Counted from the first letter of the stretch, positions 1 to 12,084 are shown. The stretch is DNA of 64,000 nt from Reticulitermes lucifugus (GCA_026260175.1 JAKCWW010000041.1:103084-167083), one strand, 5' to 3'. Notes: a model not told the origin generated them from the letters alone. Translations and numbers: made by a program.

Positions 1-71
1 CCTCGGTCGGAATCGAACCCGCGAACCTTGGGTCCAGTGGCGAGCACGCTAACCACTAGTCCATCGAGGTG
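1..71 (-). repeat. SINE D: tRNA-like head, cut by window edge
   Basis: Read on the minus strand this is a tRNA-like block. It has a D-arm-like A box (CTAGTGGTTAGCGTGC), a perfect internal B box (GGTTCGATTCC) and ends that pair as an acceptor stem (CCTCGAT with ACCGAGG, one mismatch). The D-arm sequence GTGGTTAG is typical of tRNA-Glu/Asp-like genes, but no clean anticodon stem is visible. It is therefore more likely a SINE head or tRNA pseudogene than a working tRNA. The body would lie beyond base 1, so family membership rests on the head and its likeness to the copy at 55001. Confidence 0.6.
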
Positions 72-689
72 GACATATATATGTATATACAGGCCAATAT
101 TTGGCTTCAAATGCAGCATGCAGCTAGGGATGAGCTTTATGGAGCGGAACTGCAACAAACACATCTTCAAAATACAGCATATCAGACCTTGCTGATAGGA
201 AGAACTAATATTTGTGAAGCAATTTTAAGTATTAATATTCTTGCAAATGCTACTCCTTTAATTAGTACCAAATATTTGTTTTCTCTAGTATAAAGGCAAC
301 AGAACACCCGTTGCAGGTGACCATATAAAAAAAACTTCTTGTAGTTTGTGCTTAGTACAGGCTATATAAAAATACTTCTAATGTGTTGTAACGAATACAG
401 AGGTTAAATTTTATGGCCTGTATTTCACGCATTAATGACATCTATTGTAAGTTCTTGCAGTAATAATTTGTTAGAATTTGGCAGGTTTCTTTTCAGTAAC
501 GCAATATCAACTGATAGGCATACACGTGTTTACATACCTATTATAATTAGAAGAATAAGAATTTCTTCATTCTGAATACATTACTTATGTATGTATATAC
601 GTATATATATATAAGTTATATTAAAATACTCTACTCCTTAATTTTTCAGACAGCCTATATCCTCAACGAATGTAAGATTTATCAGATAC
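72..689. other. AT-rich DNA, nothing recognised
   Basis: A 74-codon frame at 69-293 has no recognisable domain and begins inside the SINE-flanking sequence. Short TATA/ATAT runs near 590-615 are simple sequence. I see no gene here. Confidence 0.5.
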
Positions 690-905
690 AGAGCACGGAG
701 AAGGGGACTGGCTACTGACCAGCAGTCAGGTTTAAGCTCCGGCGATTCACCTCTGGGGAAAATCAACCGGTTCCCATTAAATTGGAAGCTGGGTGGGCCC
801 CAGACCCAGTCTAGACACTCTGTTGTTTCTGCCAGAAATAGAAATACGAACTCTCTCTATGTTCCGTCCCTTAGCCTAGTCACTGTACTGACTACACGAT
901 CTGCT
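690..905 (-). repeat. SINE A copy, degraded, near full length
   Basis: The block 755-825 (CAACCGGTTCCCATTAAATT, then GAAGCTGGGTGGGCCCCAG) aligns in order with the body of the intact copies at 12085 and 62840. The part at 870-905 (CCTAGTCACTGTACTGACTACACGAT) corresponds to the reverse of their tRNA-like head. It is clearly diverged, with no intact B box and no visible target-site duplication, which suggests an old insertion. Confidence 0.65.
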
Positions 906-1189
906 TGTAAACACGTCCGAAAAGTTCCGGGTAATAGACAACATTGAGGGTTAATTCTTGGTACTAAAGAATGTATATGTTCAGGATTGTATCGTTAAAG
1001 TATACCTAACTAATCATATCATTACTGAGGCAGACTTATTTAGAGATAGATCTTAAGCAGAGTGGAGAGCAAATTGGACAGTTCTAGTTGTTTCTTGTGA
1101 TTCAGTACTTTCCGCACAATCTATAGATTAAAACAAATTTACGGACCCTAACCCTTTCATCAGCACACTTCTTAAAAATTTGATCAGAA
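906..1189. other. AT-rich spacer, nothing recognised
   Basis: No open frame of note or repeat match was seen between the two SINE A pieces. Confidence 0.5.
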
Positions 1190-1305
1190 GCTGCATTGAG
1201 TAATTTTATTATAGCAAGTACAAAACGAAACGTTGTACCTTTATTTGACAAGCAGACACAGAGTGTACGTAGAGATATAGCCCTACCCATACTCGGCCCC
1301 GTAGC
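1190..1305 (-). repeat. SINE A 3' fragment with variant tail
   Basis: On the minus strand it reads GAGTATGGGTAGGGCTATAT then CTCTAC and about 60 more bases. It is closely similar to the plus-strand copy at 55941-56030 (GAGTATGGGTAGAGCTATAT). After the shared stem, both have a tail (TGTCA-rich, ACAA) unlike the CCCTCTGGGCC tail of the canonical copies. The 62-codon minus-strand frame over it is a by-product of the repeat. Confidence 0.6.
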
Positions 1306-2039
1306 ATAAAACGTATAATATTTGACTTACCAATTCGTAACAAGAAATCCAAGAAAAAGTTGCACTAAATATGCATCTTCACATCAACTGCAGGAATATT
1401 TTCTTCTGATAGATTACCTTACGCTCTTTCTGAGCAGAACATAGACCTTACAAGACGGCCAATACTCTATTAGTTAAAATGTGTTTAATAAGATAAAAAC
1501 ACCGATGAAATATACTCGTATTTATGAAGTAGCTGGTGTTACTCGTTGAGCCTTTCGAGAGACCTCTTGCAGCCGAGAGCAGAGAGGCAGCAGTTGTAAG
1601 ACCTTATTGATCGTTTGTTCGGTCGGGAGAGTCTAGGGATGTCTCGTAAATTACAGCACCTGACAGAGTTAATCTTGCCTTGTAAATATCCATATGTGTA
1701 TGCTGTAGTTAGATAGGACATGTATGATATCCATAGCCGTGCGTATGTACTGCACACGTTTCTTTCAGCTACGAGTATAACGACACGAATTGCGATGGGT
1801 TTTTGTAAACAAGCTTTATTTCAATAAAACATCAGCCAAACTAAAGATATACAGTGACGTTGAGAAAAAGCAGTGGCGCTTAGCACAGTTACGTAACTGG
1901 CTACTAAACCACTGAAAAATTTCATGGTGTAATCCAGTGGGGAGCAAACTTGTTTTAACTGCGGGACACTCAGACACGGGTAATTTGCCGAAGTGACACT
2001 AAGAGTCTTCAGGCGAGGTTCGCAAAGTCGCGAAAAGCG
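1306..2039. other. AT-rich DNA, nothing recognised
   Basis: A 72-codon minus-strand frame at 1539-1757 shows no domain or codon pattern that I can defend. No repeat relationship to the rest of the window was noticed. Confidence 0.45.
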
Positions 2040-2390
2040 CCTATTACACTTTCCATGTCCGTCTGTCTGTCTGTCTATCTGCCTGTCTGTCTATCTGCCT
2101 GTCCGTTCGTCCGTGCAAATGTGTCAGCGCGGCTCCCACTGGACGAATTTACGTGAAATTTAATATTGGGTACTTCTATAAAAATCTGTCGAGAAACCCC
2201 CAATTTGATTAAAATCGGGTAAAAATTTCGTGCAGTTTACATGAAGCACCTATGTATTTTTTAATGTTGCCGGCGACATCAAATCGCCATAAAATCGCTC
2301 TCTCCGACTAAAATACTTTCAAGGTGCTAAAGTAGCAGAGGAGATATAAACATTACGCGAAAGCGTGACAGTGACGTAGTTTATCTTGTT
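2040..2390 (+). repeat. GTCTG-headed dispersed repeat, copy 1
   Basis: It begins with an imperfect GTCT/GTCTG microsatellite (about 2058-2115) and continues with non-repetitive sequence that aligns colinearly with 17175-17525. TGGACGAATTTACGTGAAAT at 2140 matches TGGACGGATTTTCATGAAAT at 17230, and AAAATCTGTCGAGAA at 2181 matches AAAATCCGTCGAGAA at 17271. The spacing (40 bases) is identical in both. Near the end is a small palindrome, ACGCGAAAGCGT (2354-2365). It is a dispersed element of unknown class, with strand assigned by convention. Confidence 0.6.
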
Positions 2391-3720
2391 CAAAATAAAA
2401 TTAATATAGTGAAATATCGAATGTTATTCATTTAATTCTTTGTGTTATATAACTCTAAGGTTTATGGCTTCATTAAGAAGTAACACTGATCCATTTATGT
2501 CTACTCCCGATTGAATTTATATAGGCCTAATAGTCATTAGAATCTCAAGAAAGCAAAGGCACTACGGGTCACTTGGGAAAATGTCGAAGGCCACAGGATT
2601 CGCACCACCTGTCTAATGCATTTTTATTCGGTCCATTTAAATGTCACGAACAAAACAATCGGAAGATAAACTCGGCTTACTTCTCGAAAATTATTCGTAT
2701 AATATCTTATATACAGAGTAAAAGACAGAATAAGCACATTTTACTACTTTCGCATATTTTTGGAAAAAAAATATAGGGAATGATGGAGCACGCTTTAAAT
2801 ATGTCACGAGTTTTGTGTTAGAAGTATTTAATAATTAAAATAAATCTTGTGAAGCATTTTATTCTCATAGCACTTATGGACATACAGCATGAACAGAAAT
2901 ATTACAATATTATATTTATACCTTACATTTCCACGTCCTTACAATCGTATAAAACTTTATTATTAAATTCCATTACTGTTCTAAGTACATAGAAATTTTG
3001 AGAGTTTTTCATTCGATTAATAAGTGACATATTAGCTCGGAACTCACAGTTCGTTTTCACCTGCAGAGCTGCTTTTTATAATTACGAGGAGTTGGTGATA
3101 AATATTGTTACTAGAAGGTGAAAAAATGTAGTGGCTTTTTCTATGGAAAAATTACAGGACTATGCAATAACATTGGTGATAAGTACAACAATGATGACAC
3201 GAGCTCTACTTTACAGAGATCAAGGAAAATAATGGCATATATCCACCTTCTTTCAATTATTTTAGTTAAAACCACAACTCAACTTCATGTTTTTGGCTTA
3301 CAGGAATAAATGAAACACCGCAAGACACGCATTAAAAGTTCTTTCGGAATGTTGAAATCAATTTTAATTTTAAGAGGGTAATTATATGAAGAACGTGCTA
3401 CTAATAGTGAGAATTTTTTAAAATTCTTTGAATAGAAATTTTACAAGTGTTTGCTAAAGAGGTCTACACTGAGAACGTTAAAGATTAAGACGAAGGTTTC
3501 ATCGTTTCTTCTACTACATAGTTTATAATTTATAGCACTCATTTAATTCTTCTTATGTCCGGGGCCTTCTTGTGTTTCAGTCTTAGAATAGGAGACATAT
3601 TTCACAGTTTTATATTTTTCATTCCGTGTATTGTCTTAAACAATTTGCAACATTCAACCAATAAAGTGCACAATATTGTGCTTCGGATATTTATATTATA
3701 ATATCACACTGAATATTCTT
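2391..3720. other. AT-rich DNA, nothing recognised
   Basis: Frames of 67 codons (2573-2776) and 63 codons (3118-3309) have no recognisable domain. Their composition is typical of AT-rich noncoding DNA. Confidence 0.45.
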
Positions 3721-3756
3721 ACATGTTTCGATCCACAAGGGGTCATCAGCAGGGAA
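3721..3756 (-). repeat. CTGATGA-stem-GAAAC motif (H1)
   Basis: The minus strand reads CTGATGA (bases 3749-3743), a C/G-rich loop stretch, then GAAACATGT (3729-3721). The order and spacing match the other copies listed here and resemble a hammerhead ribozyme core (CUGANGA, stem II, GAAA). The stem here is imperfect and the position expected at the cleavage site is changed, so activity is unlikely. It may simply mark the end of a dispersed transposon. Confidence 0.4.
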
Positions 3757-6340
3757 CCAAAGCAAAGCAATAGGGCATAAAACCAAATGAGTCATGAGAC
3801 ATGGTGTAAGGTAGTAAAAATAATTAAAATGCAGAAAATTATTTTATTATATTTGTATAAGTGTACTGGATCTTGACATAGAATGTCTCGGAGGCAGCCT
3901 ACGTACTTAACGAAAGTTAACGCAGTACTGTTCTGTGTTAACTACACACAGCGTAGGCTTTGCTGATACGTTAAATTTCGTAGCATACATTTTTAAAGCG
4001 GTGTATAAAAAGAAGAATAAAGAGAGAAGTTAAATTGCACGCTGGACGATTTCTGGCAGTAAATAATTTCCTTACTCTTTGTGGAACAGAAAGCTTAATG
4101 TACATGAAATGTCTGTAAGTTACTACGCATCGATCGCTTACATAAAAGAAGCAACAACTGTGTGAACCATGACGTAAGTGAACACACATTGTTGAGACGG
4201 AATTAACACCTTGAAGTCGAGATTAATCTATATTGCATATTAAGATTAGTCCATAATGCACAGAGAACAGAGTGTGTTTCCATTAAAAAAAGATTTAGTA
4301 AATATTGTATAGGAAAAGTTGACTTTATTGAAAATTTTGCACGGAACATATAAATACCATGTGCGGATAAGGTGCAGAGCTTTTCTTGTTAGATATGGTG
4401 GGACATATATTTACCACTAGGCATTAAAACGTTAATAGCTCCCGAAGCCAAAAGAGCATATCACTGTGATATAATTGCTTTGAGCTAAAACAGAAACGAC
4501 TTCAGAATTTATGAATTGTAGTCCTCATCGGTGCAATATTCTATGCTTTGGAGAATCAGAAGCACTTACAAATAATAAAGAGGTATTACATTTATCGCTG
4601 GTGTGGAAATAAGCACAAAATATCTGAATTCCAATTCTAAACATGAAAGATTATTGTTCATATTTATACGCTTTACAATATGAGAATCCTGCTGGGGTGT
4701 TCAAATTTAAGGAGACTTTTAGTGTGAATTTAACTGTTTATATTTTAAGATATAAAATATATGAGAGAAATATTTGTAAATCTATAGTAAGCATTGAACT
4801 GTGCACAACCTTCGTCAGAAAGAAGAGCTAAACCGTTCCGTTCAAAATAGTGATAATTAGACATGTGGAAAAATTTGCCGAAAGCCAAAAAGTTGATACA
4901 CACGCTGTTAAATACGGGAGGTTACTCTTTCAAAAGCCGCTGCGGCTGGCAGCATCCGCTACCCAAGTAATACGTCAAGGTCTGATGCCCACATATACAC
5001 GCACTCTATTCGATGGTGGGGGAGGTTGTCCAGAATTGTCCGCCTTTACGTAACCATATTTTTTCCGTAAGAATTTGGGCAACGCTGTTTTGCCCGAAAC
5101 AACGTGATCACTGCCTCTAAAACCGGCTTTGGAAAAGGCATCGCTGTATTGCCTTCACCAGTAGAGTCATAGATCGACCAGGAAGGGAGTGGCTGCATGT
5201 GCCTGTAGTTAACATTTCGCAGAGCTTTTCAAGTACGCTAACATAACAACGCTTTGCGGCTTTACGTACTTTAATTGCGGAGATATTTCAAGAAAATCTG
5301 CTGATAAGTTATAAGCCTGGATTCCAAACTTTACACACTGAGGAATAATTCTGTGTCTGGCCAGTAACGAATAAGTAATCCTGAATCTCAGCTTAGGAAG
5401 GATGAAAGAAGAATAAGTGTTACTTCAGCGTGTTTTTCTGTACGTAAAATTTAGTACTATAACAACCGAAGTCTGCTATGCAATATATTTTATTTTATAG
5501 CAATACAAGTATAATAAAATAGCTTGTCTTTTGAACTGTCGTAAAGAAAAAGTTATTGTACATAGGGAAATGTTAGTGCGGTTTTGAAAGGCTGCTGTGG
5601 TTAAAAGTTTATTTATTACCGATGTGTAGTACACGATATACAACTATAAAATAGAGAGAAGCGACGGGCCGAATTTTTAACCTTCAATGTTCCTTCACAC
5701 CCACAAGCCAGATATCCTGCTTTGTAATAATACATACCAAATTAAGCTATTAAAATAATTAATTTTTAACATCATTAAGAACAAATTTATATCATGTGGC
5801 ACCAATATTGCTTGTGATCCTTACAAAATCTGACAACACAGAATTTAAAAAATTTTAATGTGTATTGAATTTTAAATATGCATTCTATATGTCTACCTAC
5901 GGCGTCTAAGAAAGCCATAGTTAGCCTTGCAATATCACCATTGACGCAGATTTAGAAGTGACGACATCGCTTTTAAAGTTGCTTCTTATTAATCCAAGTA
6001 TTTAAACATTTCACATATTGATAACATGTATAAAAGAATCTGAAGAAAGAAACGCATAGTGATGTTTTAACAAGACCATCAGAATTGTACGGCATGTTAT
6101 GTCTATTATTAAGAAATTTACGATTTAAAACCACAGACTTAATTTTATTCCATAGTAACTTTAGTTCCGAATATGTTATTGTGTTGCTTGTCACCAGCCC
6201 TACTCCAATTCCACAAGATTAGTGAGTAGCAAGAGACAGGATCTAATTACAGCTCTCTATGGCAGTGTGCTTCGAGAAAGAATTATACACACATCGTCCT
6301 TCACAACCCAATCTTTATAATGAATCGTCACTTAGTACAA
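3757..6340. other. Mostly AT-rich DNA, nothing recognised
   Basis: Frames at 3971-4189 (minus), 4643-4831, 4850-5053 and 5973-6194 (minus) show no domains. The part from about 4880 to 5260 is richer in G+C than its surroundings but matches nothing I know. It could be an old repeat. Confidence 0.4.
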
Positions 6341-6378
6341 CAGATTTCGGCCTTAATAAAGGGCCACCATCAGGTACT
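6341..6378 (-). repeat. CTGATGG-stem-GAAAT motif (H2)
   Basis: On the minus strand CTGATGG (6373-6367) is followed, after one T, by a hairpin made of 6349-6354 and 6360-6365 (GGCCTT with AGGGCC, six pairs including one G-U). GAAAT (6348-6344) comes next. The arrangement is the same as at the other motif sites, with a good stem but a changed core base. Confidence 0.4.
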
Positions 6379-8835
6379 AACCCTTGAAACACATTGATGA
6401 AAAAATATTATTTTATAAGCGTCAGATCGGGCTTAAAATGTATCTCATTTTTAGACACAAAATGTTCAAATTAAAATGAGGGTTTTCAAAACAATTAATG
6501 ATGTCAAGTAGCCAAAACTGTATAAAATGAATGTATGTATATCTACATCCCTTTCTATTAACTTTTACAGCGTATCATACCGCAGCATTATTTTCTATAA
6601 TTTTCGCTTTTGTTATAACAAACCGTCATCGTCTGGGGAAATTTGAGCTTTGATAAAAGTAGAGACTTCTAAATGGCCATAAAAGTCTCAGACCTTATCC
6701 TACTAGATAACGTAAACATTTCTTAGGATATTGTGCTTAGTTCACCAAAAATGTAAGCGTTACATTTAACTAACATTTTCTGATCTCATTCTCTGTATGA
6801 TCCCTAAACAGCGTAAGTCACAGATATATCACAACTAAGCAAAATACACGGTACATTTACAAAATTAAATATTATTTTGTCCTGAAATTGTTGAGTGTAG
6901 ATTCTATACCAACGCACTAACTGTAAAATATTGGATATGTCACGTGGCAGAGTGAGTTAAAAATTCTAAATATGTTCCGACGACGTTTTGCGTGACAAAC
7001 TAAACACAGCAGAAGTTCGCCTAAAGAAACAAGGTTTTATTAACTAGAAAATTATTGTTAAGAGGAATTAAAAATATTTTTTGTATGGCGGAAATGTCAC
7101 ATTATTGTCCACCGTCCCCTCGCGTAATTTTTATGAATGTTGGAGGGGAGACCGGATAAAACTGATTGAAGGGTACTCGTACGCAACAAAACTGTAAAAG
7201 GGGCATTTACGAGCTGGGTGATATAGATATGCCAACCAACGTAATACTTCCAGCTATGCACTAATTGCACTGAATTTAAAACAGAATACGGCAGAAAAGA
7301 GTGAAACAAAGAAAGACACAAGTGTTTCGGCCATTAAAATTTTCTACAAGACTTTAGTGTCTTTATTCAAGGTAGAAATTACTTCTCGGCTCAGTCACAA
7401 AACAGAGACATTAGAACGGAAAATAACTGCTGTCACCATAGAAACCATATAGCTGAATGAAGTGAAGGCCAATTCTATGTTAGCTTGAATAAATAACTCG
7501 TAGTCAGTTAAATGAATGTATTCCATGGAGCGTGGAAGACACTTTCAGATACGTTGTTGTATTGAAGTGTGTCGTTGAGTATGTTATGTATCTGTAGATA
7601 CTGATTGCGCCTATTTCTCTTTCTGCACAGCTATGGTACAGGTACTTAATTTTGACTTATAAATAAATTGCGACCTATTTGACACCACTTTGCAACAGCA
7701 AGAATTGTTATTTTTAGTCTAAATGCAATAATATTAATATTTAAATTTTAATCATAATTTCGTAAAAAGAAGCCACTGGATGTCCACAAAAATTAGGCTT
7801 ATATTAGAACATTTAAAAATGAAATAAACTTTTTAATATTTTATGTATTTTAATATATATATTTAGCAGAAACTTGCACCTGAACTTTAAAATAAACATA
7901 CTAGTTGTGATCGACTGTTACTGTTTTGCTCAAATATTTTTAAAGCGTATAAATAAAGAAATATATATGGATTTTCTGCATTTAATATTCTATAAAAATC
8001 TATACTTTACATGCTAATATTCCGAAGCTATCTGAGCCTGTTCATTTTTCTTTACATTATCCGCAGAAAACTGTGCTCATCACTATCAAATTTTCTACTC
8101 GAGCGAACCATCGCAAAAATAATAACTTACACATTTATGTAGTTTCGAAATATTTTTCATTTAACACAATTATTTCACGTCTTCAATTAATTCTTTTAAA
8201 AAGTGAATTTTAATTAACACAGAACTTGTGAGGAATAAAATTATCAGGCAGTAATAATAAGACTGAATATTTTTTGTTCCATTCGAAATGTTGTCACAAT
8301 TCTTCATGTTACAGTAAGAGTAATGGTGAAATGATTAGTAACTTTGAACCGCTTAGGTAAGATGAAAAAAAATTTACGGCTTTCTATTCCATACAATATT
8401 CATCTCACGTACTCACTTGCATAATCCGCGGTTGTAATAAAAGAAACATATAGGCTACAATGGAAGAAAGAGATCAAAGAAAAAATTAGAAAATACGCAT
8501 GTTGCAAACTTGGCCTTATGAATTATAATTACTTCAAATTATAATTACTTTGTAAATTATAATGTAATTAAAAGCGCAGACATATGTACCGTCTCTCATA
8601 ACATTTATTTAATTAATATAAATCAATAAATTAATATAAATACCGGAAGACTAATAAACTGATCGTAATAATCCATAAACAGCTATTGAAAGACGTGCAG
8701 GGCAATAAGGTGCAAATACTATTTTATCTGCGAGTTTAACGATTTCTGTGCTGCGGTATTATTGAATAAGCGGTCCACGTCTGTCCCAATGATATCTTTA
8801 CTCTGGAATTCTTCGTGCTATCTTGGGCAACCCTA
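6379..8835. other. AT-rich DNA, nothing recognised
   Basis: The minus-strand frame at 7097-7321 has no recognisable domain. At about 8520-8570 the string AAATTATAAT recurs three times within 50 bases, a small AT-rich local repeat. A decent splice-donor-like AG/GTAAGA lies at about 8355, but no exon could be defended. Confidence 0.45.
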
Positions 8836-9060
8836 GTAGCATCAACAGATATCAGCTAGCACGAGTAAAACTTCTTGTACCATTAGTGGCGCTGCAGTTA
8901 TCTCTCGCTCTCCAGGCCTGTCTGGAATGTTGGACAGAGTGTCGCAAGCTACTGAGGTAGAGAAACTGGAGTCTCTGTGCCAGTGCTTGCTGCCGAGGCG
9001 ATGGTGTTTTTCTTGGATAATGCAGGCAATAAATAATAATAATATATTTATTCAGCAAGC
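8836..9060. other. GC-richer island with overlapping open frames
   Basis: About 170 bases (8840-9010) stand out as GC-richer than the flanks. Several frames are open across them: a minus-strand frame of 68 codons (8852-9058), a second minus-strand frame ending at a stop near 8850, and one plus-strand frame. I recognise none of the products. It could be a short exon of an unknown gene, or a fragment of an uncharacterised transposable element. Open frames on both strands are expected by chance when G+C rises, so no CDS is called. Confidence 0.3.
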
Positions 9061-10430
9061 TGTTTCTTGAAAATTTCTTAGTTGCTTAGCTGATCAATAA
9101 ATTATTTTCCTGTACGAAATCAGTGGTTTAATAATATTAGGCTTGTTGAGCTGAATATATACCGTCACTAGGTCTGACCGTCCTGAGCTGATATAATCCA
9201 CCCCACGCCCTCACACAATATTTTCATATTCCTATTAGTACTTTAAAGCTAAGATTAAGTGAATTATATTTATGGACATAGTTCGTACCGCGCAGTAAAC
9301 ACACCCCATCTCCGTTGTAAAAGTCAGGCCATTAAGGCTGTGTAGAAAAATATTTTACCTTTTTTCTGAGAACCGTATGAAACACAGAGCCTCTCTCTGC
9401 GAGTAAATCTTAGAATTTTTAATATTAAACATGCTGATATATAAGTAACCATTACGCTTTAGGGGGTTTCTGCTTTGATCTACGGCTAGTTTTCCGAAGT
9501 GGTCTTTTCCCTAGAGTTTTTCCACAATAAATTATTTTATGCATTCTCCTTTCCCCAGCAAGTACTTCTAGTGCACGTTCCATCCTTCTCCTATTCCTTC
9601 AATTGACTACACAACAACAACAACAGCTACAACAACCTTATGCCTCATACAGTACATCAGTGAACATCACATCTCCATATCTCACAATTATTTCGAAATA
9701 CTGATAACTTTACGGCTGATGAAAAAGCCCTTATTTTTTAATACCACCTGATTCTTCATTACAGTGCTCACAAGAACTCAGATATTCTTCATTATTTCCC
9801 GCATATCTACTTTTAAGCTTGTCGAGTGTTTTTACTTATTCAAGCTTCTAGTCCCAAATTATTAAACACTTCTGAATGTTTTAAACCACAGTCTTCGACA
9901 AATATTTTTCTTTTTGAACTAATTATCCTAAAAGCAATAGACGAAGAGTAAAATAAAAAAAGCCCTCATTCTTTTTGAGATGCAGTAGACTTACTCTGGC
10001 CAGGAAAAATATCCATGAATGCAGCTGACTTATCTAGCAATCGACAAGGAATTTTCGCGCAATTTTCTCTCCCTCAGTAGAACAGTTAAATTTGTACATA
10101 TTTATACAGCAAAACCAGGAAAAAATATGAGTTTTTTACGGCAAAGTCAATTTAATACAGGACTGATCTTCATATATTTTTATACAAAGAGAAATGATTT
10201 GTTCAAGTGTGATCCTTTAACTCTCGCCCTGAAGAAAAACACAAATAGAGAGTTTTGAAGAGATTATTTAACAATAAAGGAAAGAAAAGAGAGCTGAAGA
10301 AAACTGCGCTTTGAGAAGCTCAATTTTTTGTTCGCTGCACCAAGCATTATAAACGAAACCTAACCAAAGTTTAAAAATAGATGGGGCTTGTAACATGCAT
10401 GGAATTTAATAGATATATAAAATACAATTA
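9061..10430. other. AT-rich DNA with one CAA microsatellite
   Basis: An imperfect (CAA)n run lies at about 9610-9637. The 79-codon frame at 10019-10258 has no recognisable domain. No repeat family member was noticed. Confidence 0.45.
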
Positions 10431-10713
10431 AAATTTCCCCGCGTGCACCATGAAGACGTATAGCTGTAGCAGAGGCATTGCTCCACTTGTTCTTAACATC
10501 TTCACTAAATAGAGGTGAGTGGTCAGTTTCCCGTCCCGGTCGCCTTACCTCAAAGACAGAGGCCCCGGTAAACATTGAATAGGAGGCTAGATGTACTGTA
10601 GGGTTCGTCTGGTCTTTCATGAGAGGAGATAAATCCCGTAACCCTGCCGGAAATAGAACCAAGGTTCATCGGTTGTCCAACCCGTGCTCTAGTGACTATA
10701 CCGACAGGCGTGT
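10431..10713 (-). repeat. SINE A copy, full length, diverged
   Basis: The order matches the minus-strand copy at 62840. GTGAGTGGTCAGTTTCCCGT (10513) corresponds to the GGTGGTCAACTCC block. TTGAATAGGAGGCTAG (10576) corresponds to TATATAGGAGGCTGG. ACCCTGCCGGAAATAGAACC (10640) is a worn reverse B-box region. ACTATACCGACAGGC (10695) is the reverse A-box region. The 100- and 129-codon minus-strand frames across it are by-products of the repeat, not genes. Confidence 0.75.
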
Positions 10714-12077
10714 AAAAGTTTAGTCGCCCAAGCTGAAGGAATAAACCACTCATATAAACCATAAGCTTTTGAGGTAGTTTCACCAGTTGATATGGTTTGA
10801 ATTTCATGCAAAAGAAAAACAGGACGCCCTTAAAGCACTGGAGAGTTACAAACTTCTCCAGTTCTCTGTTGTCATTTCTACAATTCCTTGATTTCTGGAA
10901 GCAGCAGAGGAATACAAAAGGCCCTGAAGCAATTAGCAAATAGGTTTATTTGAAATTTGTGGTATTTTTGAATGACTTATTGGCTGTACTGTATAAAATT
11001 AATAACCGTAATTATCATTGGACGATGGGAGTCTTCAAGTTTTCTTTCGACGCTGCGATTTTAGCGTAACTAAAGCTAATTTTTAGCTTTCGCACGTGAT
11101 GACGTGACGCCACTGAACTGTGTACAGAGCCAGTGGACCTTGCCAAGAAGGAAAGTAAATGATTAGAACAGCTCGGCTGCCACACTGAAGCGACATCATC
11201 TGCTGTTGAAGGAAAAGTGTTTTTTTCTCTCATTTTATGACAGGGTAATCTTTGGGCATCAGCAGGTTTCATTTTGAGGTTCTGTTTATTCGATGCCGCT
11301 ATTTGAGCTTTCCTTCTACAAGCCCTCAGTTGAGAAGGGTGAGGGTGGCTATGAAGCATAAATGGTAGGTGGTAAGAATACAGTAATAAACGGTTTCTTC
11401 TTTTCATTCTCCCGTGCCTATCCTTTATTCTCTGCGGCAAAAGAAAGTGCCTGTACGGTAGTACAGACACTTATGTTTTAAAATAAGGTTATTTCGATAC
11501 TGATATACCTTCAGCCTATCATATTTAAGATGTAATGTTGTGGTAATAATTTATGCTTTAGTTCCTTTACATTACGTTCTTGTTACCAAACATTTTTAAT
11601 GCGTGTTTTTCTTTTTCGGGGTCTAGCGGGAACAAATGCTAAGATTATGCAGACTTTTCGGAGTACACGGCAGTCGACATCCTCAGGGTGAATGAAGGAG
11701 AAGGATGCGATCCGATATATGCGCCTCAATCAGGTAACGTGCTATGTCACCCGTTTGATTAAAAGATTTTAGAATGTGTGATAGAATCACATACAAAATG
11801 TCCGCCGCAATTTTTACACATCGCAGTAGCTACGACATATAATACAAAGACTGCACGTTTCTGTATTAAATTTGTGGCACGAAACAGCAGAAATAGAATG
11901 ATTTTCCAGGCTAGTAAGGGTAACTTGCTCCTGAATAGCATCCATAAAAGCAATTGGTGTACCTTCGGCCCCCATTTTCTCCTCTCAATAGAACAGTTAC
12001 ATTTTATAGAGTTGTATTATAAAAAAACTTAACTGTATATTAAGGGAATTATCGTTAATTAATTTATAGATAAAAGT
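10714..12077. other. Unassigned DNA with one 151-codon frame
   Basis: The minus-strand frame 11015-11470 is the longest in the window, but it starts at GTG and has no signal peptide, membrane segment or domain I recognise. Basic and serine-rich composition in AT-poorer DNA is compatible with chance or an old repeat. Overlapping frames on opposite strands at 11759-12032 are mirror shadows of each other. No gene is called. Confidence 0.35.
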
Positions 12078-12084
12078 AAATATA
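12078..12084 (+). repeat. Possible target-site duplication of SINE A
   Basis: AAATATA directly precedes the SINE at 12085 and recurs at 12371-12377 just after its tail. Extended to nine bases the match is eight of nine. AT-rich flanks make this only moderately convincing. Confidence 0.4.

Noticed and set aside
1-71. Functional tRNA gene
   Set aside because: The acceptor ends pair and the boxes are good, but no anticodon stem-loop can be drawn convincingly.
8309-8355. 47-nt exon between TTACAG and AG/GTAAGATG
   Set aside because: Only a short open frame and no compositional signal; too likely by chance.
10360-10939. 100- and 129-codon minus-strand frames as genes
   Set aside because: They cross a diverged SINE A copy in two registers.
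11015-11470. 151-codon minus-strand frame as a gene
   Set aside because: GTG start, no domain, no conserved feature; compatible with chance or an old repeat. Kept only as a finding.
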